Assembly (NCBI RefSeq): GCF_902459725.1
Contig: NZ_CABPSH010000010.1
Span: forward strand, 124,001 to 188,000
Length of the DNA: 64,000 nucleotides
Direction: 5' to 3'
Origin: Pandoraea eparura
GTDB lineage: Bacteria > Pseudomonadota > Gammaproteobacteria > Burkholderiales > Burkholderiaceae
A program made the position numbers and the translations under genes. The stretch's first letter is position 1; the number at the start of each line of letters is the position of its first letter. Below the pieces are notes generated by a model. It was not told the origin of the DNA. It did not search any database and saw nothing but the letters and a program-made list of their open reading frames with translations. Below, piece by piece: positions 57,830 through 64,000 of the stretch.

Positions 57830-58033
57830 TTACAGCGGGGTGATGTCCGAGGCTTGCATGCCCTTCGGGCCACGCTTCGTCTCGTAGCTTACCCTCTGAT
57901 TCTCTGCGAGCGTCTTGAAACCGTCGCCGCGAACTTCGGAGAAGTGAGCGAAGAGATCATCGCCGCCAGCGTCAGGGGTAATGAAGCCGAAACCCTTGCT
58001 ATCGTTGAACCACTTAACAATACCGGTATCCAT
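57830..58033 (-). CDS. cspA: Cold-shock domain protein CspA family
   Basis: 67 aa starting [23 protein letters not shown]1 KGFGFI at 13-18 and RNP2 DLFAHFS at 26-32. Single OB-fold RNA chaperone. The longer upstream frame is 5' leader sequence. GGATTCAAT precedes the ATG. Confidence 0.95.
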   Translation of the reverse strand: MDTGIVKWFNDSKGFGFITPDAGGDDLFAHFSEVRGDGFKTLAENQRVSYETKRGPKGMQASDITPL

Positions 58034-58440
58034 ATTGAATCCTTGAAATAGAAAATACAGCTCCATTGCGGAGCGACAAAAAAACTTCAAGGAAGAGGAG
58101 AGGACAACGAGTACCGCGCAGACGAGGCGGAAAATGGTGATCAGCAATCGAGCTTCTTGAATATTTCAAGATCCAAGATACAGGGATGGATCCGGAATGT
58201 CAAAGCATATCGTTAAGTCGAACGAATGCCTTTGACGGTGATGATCGTTGATATGCGGGCGGAATCGAGATCGCCCCAGTCGTTAGCGGCAGCAGAACGC
58301 AAATCGCCAAACGGCGAGCGTTAGTCGGAACACGATATCCGCCTGCAATGACAAACGGCGCGCAGACCAACGTTAGCGCGCCGCCTGATCTTCCCGCATT
58401 ACGCGTCATTCAGCCCATTCAATCCATTCAACCTTGACGC
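58034..58440. other. Gene-free stretch containing the cspA leader
   Basis: 407 bp without a convincing gene. The part next to cspA is AT-rich and probably its long 5' untranslated leader. A perfect palindrome CTTGAA-TAT-TTCAAG lies at 58154-58168. The half nearest 58440 holds only the 3' side of the MFS gene. Confidence 0.4.
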
Positions 58441-59796
58441 TCACGCCGAAACTGTCGGCCTTTCGCGTCGCCCCATCTCCGGCCCAGCGCCTGGCCGGAC
58501 CTGCAGCATCGCGAACACGCCCACCGCGGTCGCTACCGCCGTCGCGATGAACATCGACGAGTAGCCGTACTTGGCCGACAGCATGCCGGCCAAGTACGGC
58601 GCGAGCACCGCGGCGATGTTCGCAATGAAGTGCATCAGCCCGCTGAACGTGCCCACGCGCGACGGCGCCGTGTCGATCACCACCGCCCAATACACCGAGT
58701 TCGGCAGCGCATTGAGCGCATTGCCCAGCGTCATCAGCGCGATCACTGTCCACACGCTCTGAACCTGCGAGACCATCAGGAAACACAACGTCGTGCACGT
58801 GAGCGCTGCCGCCGCGAACCAACTGCGTGCCACCACCAGCTTGCCCGTCTTGCGATACAGCCAGTCGGAAATGCGGCCCCCGAGCAACACGGTCACGCAT
58901 GCGCCCGTCCACGGAATCATGCCGATGTACCAGAGCGACGACAGCGTGAAATGAAACTCGTCGGCCAGATATTTCGGTGTCCAGGTCAACAACATGAAGT
59001 TGACATAGATGAATGCGAAGTAGCCGATCGAGTTGAACACCAGCGTCCGGCTTCTGAAGAAGCTCCACCACGGCAAATCGCCGGCCGCGGCGGTGGCCGA
59101 CGCGGGCTGGGCCGGACGTCCCGCCTGAATCTGTGCCAACTCGGCGGCGTTCACGCACGGATGATCCTCGGGGCGATTCGTATAGACGCGAGCAAACAGC
59201 GCGATCAGCACGAATCCCGCCACACCGAGCACGACATACATCGTCCGCCAACTATCGGTGAGCAGCAACAAACCCACTGCCACCGGGGCCGTCAACAGCG
59301 CGCCGAGCGGGGTGCTCAGCAGCCCGATCGATACCGCGAAGCCGCGCTCCGACGGCGACGCCCATGCCGACATCGTCTTGTTGATGATGGAGTAGGCCGG
59401 TCCCTCGGCAAACCCGAACAGCACGCGGATTGTCGCGAACCCGGTCAGGGCCGACCCGCCGAAGACCGCGATCCCGATGTCGCCCGCCCAGATCATGGCG
59501 ATGGCAAAGACCGACCACGCAATGCCTGCCATCACCCACACCCGCTTCGCGCCCAGTCGGTCCGCCAACGCGCCGCCGAACAGTGCGCCGAACATATAGC
59601 CATAGCCGAAGTAACCGAGCACCGCCCCCCAGCCCGCACGGTCGAAACCGTATTCGGATGTGATCTGCGCCGCCGAGTACGAAATCGCACCGCGATCAAT
59701 GTAGTTCACAAGGGCGATCACCACGATCAACGCGAATACCGCGAACCGGTATCGCGTTGCCCCGGCGCCCGCCTGGCCCACAGTGCTTGCTTGCAT
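58441..59796 (-). CDS. MFS transporter, anion:cation symporter (ACS) type
   Basis: 451 aa from ATG 59796 with GGAGACGTC in front. Twelve TM segments; ALVNYIDRGAISYSAAQITS, GALFGGALADRLGAKRVWVM and RVLFGFAEGPAYSIINKTMS are typical of the glucarate/tartrate/hexuronate transporter group. Divergent from the asparaginase gene; the shared palindrome suggests joint control by the GntR regulator. Substrate is probably an organic acid anion, not known. Confidence 0.88.
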   Translation of the reverse strand: MQASTVGQAGAGATRYRFAVFALIVVIALVNYIDRGAISYSAAQITSEYGFDRAGWGAVLGYFGYGYMFGALFGGALADRLGAKRVWVMAGIAWSVFAIAMIWAGDIGIAVFGGSALTGFATIRVLFGFAEGPAYSIINKTMSAWASPSERGFAVSIGLLSTPLGALLTAPVAVGLLLLTDSWRTMYVVLGVAGFVLIALFARVYTNRPEDHPCVNAAELAQIQAGRPAQPASATAAAGDLPWWSFFRSRTLVFNSIGYFAFIYVNFMLLTWTPKYLADEFHFTLSSLWYIGMIPWTGACVTVLLGGRISDWLYRKTGKLVVARSWFAAAALTCTTLCFLMVSQVQSVWTVIALMTLGNALNALPNSVYWAVVIDTAPSRVGTFSGLMHFIANIAAVLAPYLAGMLSAKYGYSSMFIATAVATAVGVFAMLQVRPGAGPEMGRRERPTVSA

Positions 59797-59850
59797 GACG
59801 TCTCCTAAGTGTTGGGTTCTCCGCGAAGTGCCCAATGCCCTTCGCAAACG

Positions 59851-59876
59851 ATTGTCGATTATATATAATGCACAAT
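59851..59876. promoter_or_regulatory. 26-bp near-perfect palindrome, likely GntR operator
   Basis: ATTGT-cg-ATTATATATAAT-gc-ACAAT: outer 5-bp arms and a perfect 12-bp centre, symmetric at 22 of 26 positions. It lies in the 112-bp gap between the divergent MFS and asparaginase genes, 33 bp before the asparaginase ATG, and includes TATAAT boxes. Confidence 0.65.
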
Positions 59877-59908
59877 GCATATCAACTGAAATCAAATACT
59901 GGTCCAAC

Positions 59909-60919
59909 ATGCCCAACTCGCTTCCCGTGGTTGCCGTCGCCTCGCTCGGCGGCACGATCAGCATGACCCCGTCAGACGCCGCCGGCGGCGTCGTCCCCAC
60001 GCTTGACGCCGCGCAACTGGCCCGATCCGTGCCCGGCTTGGCCGACGTGGCGACAATCACGACGGCATCGCTTCGTCAATTGCCGAGCGCGTCGCTGTGC
60101 CATGACGACCTGATGGAGGCGCTCGCCTGGGCCGAGCAGCAGGTCGCGGCGGGCGCGCGCGGCGTCGTGCTCACACAGGGCACCGACACGCTCGAGGAAA
60201 CGGCCTTCCTGCTGGACCTGTTCTGGACACTGCCCGAGCCGCTGATCCTCACGGGGGCGATGCGGGCGCCGCAGGCTGCGGGCGCGGACGGTCCCGCGAA
60301 TCTGCTGGCGGCCGTCAGGGTGGCGGTGCATCCCGAGAGCGTCGCGCGCGGCGTGCTCGTCGTGATGAATGACACGGCGCATTACGCGCGGTGGGTCAGC
60401 AAGGGCGATTCGCTCGCGGTGCAGGCGTTTGTGTCGCGCGACGGCGGCGTCGCCGCACGTCTCGTCGAAGGCGGCCCGGTGTTCTTCCATGCACGCCAGA
60501 CGCGACAGCAGCCGCTGACGCGGCCCGTGCGCGCGTGGCCGAAGGTCGCGCTGGTGACGGCCGTGCTGGGCGACGACGGTGAACTGGCGGAGATGGCGGT
60601 GAAGGGCGGGTACGAAGCCGTCGTGATCGCTGGTCAGGGCGCGGGACACGTCTCCTTTGGATTCGCGCAGCGCATCGGCGCGTTGGCCGAGCAAGTGCCG
60701 GTGGTGATCGCCAGTCGCGCGTCAGGCGGCTCGACGGCATATCAAACCTACGGGTATGTGGGCGCCGAAATCGACCTTGTCCGACGTGGCGCGCACATGG
60801 CCGGTTGGCTCTCGGCGCTCAAGGCGCGACTGCTGGTGGCGGCGCTGCTCGCGTCGGGTGTCGCGCCCGGCGCGCTTGGGAATGCGCTGGCGAATTGGAG
60901 TAGACTCACGCCTCAATAA
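59909..60919 (+). CDS. L-asparaginase (type II-like)
   Basis: 336 aa. Nucleophile Thr T16 in ASLGGTISM and the second catalytic pair T92-D93 in TQGTDTLEETAF; further GAMRAP and VVIAGQGAGHVS segments match the asparaginase/glutaminase family. No signal peptide (MPNSLPVVAVASLGG), so cytoplasmic. Co-directional with the GntR gene 18 bp downstream. Releases ammonia and aspartate. Confidence 0.9.
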   Translation: MPNSLPVVAVASLGGTISMTPSDAAGGVVPTLDAAQLARSVPGLADVATITTASLRQLPSASLCHDDLMEALAWAEQQVAAGARGVVLTQGTDTLEETAFLLDLFWTLPEPLILTGAMRAPQAAGADGPANLLAAVRVAVHPESVARGVLVVMNDTAHYARWVSKGDSLAVQAFVSRDGGVAARLVEGGPVFFHARQTRQQPLTRPVRAWPKVALVTAVLGDDGELAEMAVKGGYEAVVIAGQGAGHVSFGFAQRIGALAEQVPVVIASRASGGSTAYQTYGYVGAEIDLVRRGAHMAGWLSALKARLLVAALLASGVAPGALGNALANWSRLTPQ

Positions 60920-60937
60920 TCCGCACATGACACTCCT

Positions 60938-61681
60938 TTGAAAAGCACGTCATCCGCATCGGCCGGCGCATCCGGCGCATCTGGTGTATCCAGCGTAGCC
61001 ACCGCATCCGGCACGTCGGGTCGTCGCCGGCTCACGGCCTACCAATATGCCATCGAGACGTTGCGTACCGAGATTCTGCAAGGCAAGTTGAAGGCGGGCG
61101 ACCGGCTTCGGCAGGATGATCTCGCGCGGCGTCTGGAGATGTCGACAACGCCCGTACGCGAAGCGCTGCGCACGCTGGTGTCGGAGGGGTTGGTGTTTTT
61201 CGACGTTCACCGCGGTGCCGTGGTGCGCGGTCTCACGATCGAGGACGTCAACGAGCTGTACCATCTGCGCAAAACTCTCGAACCGATGATGGCTGAGCAA
61301 GCGATGGCCACGCTTAGGGAGGGGGACATCGCCAACGCCGAGGCGTTGCACGCCGAGATGCTGGCAACGTCGGACGTCGTCAAATGGACCGAACTGAACC
61401 AGGCGTTCCATGCGGCGCTATGGGCGTCGCAGGACAACTCCCGACTGGCGCACCTGATCAAGACCCTGCGCGATGCGTCGGGCCCCTACATTGCGTTGTC
61501 GCTCCATATGCGTCCCGTGCATGTCGACGTGAGCAATCGAGAACACCGGACGATGCTCGAGGAGTACCGCGCCCGTGACGTGGATGCGGCCCGGCGGCAC
61601 ACGCAAGCGCACCTCGACGCCACGCTGCGCATCATCGTCGAGGCCATCGAGCAGGCCGAGGCCGAGGCGGCCAACGAGTGA
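60938..61681 (+). CDS. GntR-family regulator, FCD type
   Basis: 247 aa from TTG 60938, the only plausible start. A 28-residue Ser/Ala/Gly tail, winged helix (YAIETLRTEILQGKLKAGDR, LRQDDLARRLEMSTTPVREA), then an all-helical FCD effector domain (ELYHLRKTLEPMMAEQAMAT, NQAFHAALWAS, RTMLEEYRARDVDAARRHTQ AHL). Likely repressor of the divergent MFS and asparaginase genes. Confidence 0.88.
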   Translation: MKSTSSASAGASGASGVSSVATASGTSGRRRLTAYQYAIETLRTEILQGKLKAGDRLRQDDLARRLEMSTTPVREALRTLVSEGLVFFDVHRGAVVRGLTIEDVNELYHLRKTLEPMMAEQAMATLREGDIANAEALHAEMLATSDVVKWTELNQAFHAALWASQDNSRLAHLIKTLRDASGPYIALSLHMRPVHVDVSNREHRTMLEEYRARDVDAARRHTQAHLDATLRIIVEAIEQAEAEAANE

Positions 61682-61807
61682 CGGTCGCCGGCGGCACCTT
61701 CATGTGACGCGGGTAGGGGGGCGGTGGAGAATCACCCACTCGCTGGATCGTCGGAGGAATGGCCGACGCTTCTCGTTTCGATAACCACGCCGCGCGCACA
61801 CACATAT

Positions 61808-61842
61808 AAAAAGCGGCTCGCCTGCGCACGCCGGCGAGCCGC
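61808..61842 (-). terminator. Terminator of the CoA-transferase gene
   Basis: Minus strand GCGGCTCGCC / GGCGAGCCGC (10 bp, 10-nt loop) then TTTTTATATG. The surrounding 61682-62017 holds no gene, only GC-rich repeats such as GCGACCGTCGCATC. Confidence 0.85.
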
Positions 61843-62017
61843 GAATGCCTGAACGCACGCATCGGCGTTCGGCCCACAGGACCGCATGCGTCCCATGTTC
61901 TTCCCCGGCGTCGACAATGCGCGTCGGCGCCATCGCAATGGTTGCGACCGTCGCATCCATCGCAACGGTCGTCGCATCTGGTCGCCCGCCCGTCGGCGTT
62001 GGCGACCGGATGCGATG

Positions 62018-63514
62018 TCATCTGCCCGCCAGCATCGAGCCGCGTTCGCGCAAGTTGACGTGCATGTCGAACGCGTGCTCCAGCGCGTGCGGCGTCTGCC
62101 CGCCGTAGCGCAGGGCGTCGCGATAGTAGTCGCGTAATACCTCGCGGTAGCTCGGGTGCGCGCAATGATCGATCACCAGGTTCACGCGCTCGCGCGGGGC
62201 GAGCGTGCGCAAATCGGCCAGGCCCTGTTCCGTCACAAGGACGTCCACGTCGTGCTCGTTGTGGTCGACGTGCGGCACCATCGGCACGATGCTCGAGATC
62301 TTGCCGTCCTTCGCAATCGACTTGGTGGCGAAGATCGCCATGCGGGCGTTGCGAGCGAAGTCGCCCGAGCCGCCGATGCCGTTCATCATGTGCGTGCCGC
62401 CGACGTGCGTGGAATTCACGTTGCCGTAAATGTCCGCTTCGAGCGCGGTGTTGAGTGCGATCAACCCCAGCCGTCGAATGACTTCAGGATGGTTGCTGAC
62501 CTCCTGCGGACGCAGCACGAGCTTGTCGCGATAGCGCTCGAGATGCGTGAAAACACGATCCTGCACGGCTTGCGACACGGTGATCGACGAGCCGGACGCG
62601 AACACCATCTTGCCCGCATCCATCAGGTCGAACGTCGAGTCCTGCAGCACCTCCGAATACATCGTGAGGTTCTCGAACGGCGAGTCGATGAAGCCCGTGA
62701 GCACCGCATTGGCAATGGTGCCGATGCCCGACTGAATCGCGGGCAGCGTGCGCGGCAGGCGACCGCGCGAGACTTCATGCTGGAAGAATTCGATGAGGTG
62801 GCCGGCGATACTCTGCGTGTGCGCATCGGGCGGCAGCGCGTTGGACGCGCTGTCCGGCGTGTCGGTGATCACGATGGCGGCGATCTTCTCCGGCGCAATC
62901 TTCACTACGTTCGTGCCAACGCGATCGCGCACATCGACGATGGGCAGCGGCGCGCGGTGCGGGCGCTGGCCCGGAATCCAGATGTCGTGCATGCCTTCGA
63001 AGGCGAGTGGCTGCGCGAGGTTGATCTCGACGATCACCTTGTCCGCGAGGATCGCAAAGCTCGCCGAATTGCCGACCGACGAACTCGGCACGAGCCCGCC
63101 GTCTTCGGTGATGGCGACGGCTTCGATCACGGCCACGTCGAGCGCGCCGAACTGGCCGGTGCGCAGGAATTCGACCGTCTCCGACAAATGCTGGTCGACG
63201 AACATCACGTCGCCGCGATTGATCGCGCCGCGCAGCGTCGTGTCGACCTGGAACGGCAGGCGCTTCGCCAGCACGCCCGCTTCGGTCAGCGTCTTGTCGG
63301 AATCGTGTCCGAGCGACGCCCCCGTGATCAGCGTGATCTTCATCGGATGGGCCTTGGCCCGTTTGGCCAGCGCAATGGGCATGTCCTTGGCGTCGCCGGC
63401 GCGGGTGAATCCGCTCATGCCGACCACCATGCCGTCGCCCACCCATTTTGCCGCGTCGTCGGCACTCATCACCCGGTCGCGCAGCGACGCCAGGCGGATG
63501 CGGTCTTCAAACAT
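62018..63514 (-). CDS. Succinyl-CoA:acetate CoA-transferase / acetyl-CoA hydrolase family
   Basis: 498 aa from ATG 63514 (GAGGAGCCTGAAG upstream). Family blocks GMVVGMSGFTRAGDAKDMPI, NSTHVGGTHMMNGIGGSGDF and VLVTEQGLADLRTLAPRERV; the catalytic Glu is probably E288 in MYSEVLQDS, by analogy with AarC E294. It exchanges CoA between succinyl-CoA and acetate (or a similar acid). Divergent LysR gene next to it. Confidence 0.9.
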   Translation of the reverse strand: MFEDRIRLASLRDRVMSADDAAKWVGDGMVVGMSGFTRAGDAKDMPIALAKRAKAHPMKITLITGASLGHDSDKTLTEAGVLAKRLPFQVDTTLRGAINRGDVMFVDQHLSETVEFLRTGQFGALDVAVIEAVAITEDGGLVPSSSVGNSASFAILADKVIVEINLAQPLAFEGMHDIWIPGQRPHRAPLPIVDVRDRVGTNVVKIAPEKIAAIVITDTPDSASNALPPDAHTQSIAGHLIEFFQHEVSRGRLPRTLPAIQSGIGTIANAVLTGFIDSPFENLTMYSEVLQDSTFDLMDAGKMVFASGSSITVSQAVQDRVFTHLERYRDKLVLRPQEVSNHPEVIRRLGLIALNTALEADIYGNVNSTHVGGTHMMNGIGGSGDFARNARMAIFATKSIAKDGKISSIVPMVPHVDHNEHDVDVLVTEQGLADLRTLAPRERVNLVIDHCAHPSYREVLRDYYRDALRYGGQTPHALEHAFDMHVNLRERGSMLAGR

Positions 63515-63709
63515 CTTCAGGCTCCTCGTCTCTCTTATTCGAATCCCTCGATCTCTCGGCGCGGCAGCCAAGGGCAAGCCTGTCCACGCCTGATTCGCAG
63601 TGTATTGACCCATTGGCTACATATCCAATATATTGAACAACTTGTTTTGATACTTTTCATGTATTGATGACGGAAACCCCAGCGACACTGGGCTGACAGA
63701 GGAGCGGTC

Positions 63710-64000
63710 ATGGAATTGCGGCATTTGCAATATTTCATTGCGGTCGCCGAAGAGCGCCATTTCACGCGAGCGGCGGCGCGTGTCGGGATTCAGCAGCCCC
63801 CCTTGAGCTTGCAGATCCGGCAACTCGAGGCGGAATTGGGCGGGCCGTTGTTCGTGCGTCTGCCGCGCGATGTGGTACTCACGGAGTTGGGAGAGGCGTT
63901 CCTGCCTGAGGCGAGGCAGGTGCTTGAGCGAGTGGCCCGCGTCAAGCGCAGAATGCAGCAGATCTCGCGCGGCGAGGCGGGGCAGATCCGCATCGGGTTT
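63710..64000 (+). CDS. LysR-family regulator, N-terminal part (runs off the window)
   Basis: First 97 residues: MELRHLQYFIAVAEERHFTR with the winged helix-turn-helix AAARVGIQQPPLSLQIRQLE, AELGGPLFVRLPRD and the start of the effector domain (GQIRIGF). AGAGGAGCGGTC before the ATG. Divergent from the CoA-transferase with 195 bp between, so probably its regulator; the effector-binding domain is outside the window. Confidence 0.92.
   Translation, partial: MELRHLQYFIAVAEERHFTRAAARVGIQQPPLSLQIRQLEAELGGPLFVRLPRDVVLTELGEAFLPEARQVLERVARVKRRMQQISRGEAGQIRIGF

Noticed and set aside
62156-63667. 503-residue plus-strand frame opposite the CoA-transferase
   Set aside because: Arg/His/Val-rich shadow; the minus-strand gene has all family motifs and a good start.

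Overview
The window is about 64 kb of a high-GC betaproteobacterial chromosome, most like Burkholderiaceae (Pandoraea/Burkholderia type). The evidence is the dnaG-rpoD-tRNA(CAU) order, a very long Lys/Ala-rich N-terminal extension on RpoD, and the general protein character. I ran no database search, so the genus is an inference.

Layout. (1) 1-3840: 3' end of dnaG, rpoD with its own extended -10 promoter, and a CAU-anticodon tRNA of tRNA-Ile2 type. (2) 3794-39701: a complete-looking prophage of 35.9 kb, integrated in the 3' end of that tRNA and bounded by a 47-bp direct repeat. Its left arm runs leftward from a pL promoter: integrase, DUF4224/Xis-like protein, a chain of overlapping small genes, a lipoprotein, a DEDDy exonuclease, an SSB-like protein and zinc-binding small proteins. 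The immunity region has a LexA-type repressor, a YdaS/Cro-like protein, near-identical pL and pR promoters, apparently leaderless cI and cro mRNAs, and a secreted 15-residue-repeat protein in the cI operon. The right early operon carries CII-like, Ref-type nuclease, replication initiator with a candidate iteron origin, DnaB-like ATPase and a PD-(D/E)XK nuclease. The late operon follows the P22 order: small and large terminase, portal, scaffold, coat with I-domain, gp4, gp10, gp7/gp20/gp16-like ejection proteins, beta-helix tailspike, then membrane protein, muramidase and 3-TM holin. An oppositely oriented J-domain gene sits inside it as a likely moron. Nothing essential is visibly broken, and the repressor retains the autocleavage residues, so the prophage is probably SOS-inducible.

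(3) 39864-55610: a chromosomal locus that looks dedicated to import and breakdown of D-amino-acid-containing peptides. It has an OmpR-type regulator, private tonB-exbB-exbD-exbD energising genes, an MFS transporter, an enolase-superfamily dipeptide epimerase, two D-aminopeptidase-type serine hydrolases, a TonB-dependent receptor, an EnvZ-type kinase, an MlrC-like M81 metallopeptidase, and the frameshifted, truncated remnant of a DadA-like D-amino-acid dehydrogenase. Two similar inverted repeats lie upstream of tonB and in the receptor/kinase divergent promoter. This is the best candidate for a little-described system in the window.

(4) 55759-64000: ordinary chromosome. It holds a pair of Hsp20 small heat-shock genes behind a large palindrome, cspA, an anion:cation-symporter-family MFS transporter divergent from an L-asparaginase-gntR operon with a strong palindromic operator between them, a succinyl-CoA:acetate CoA-transferase, and the start of a divergent LysR regulator.
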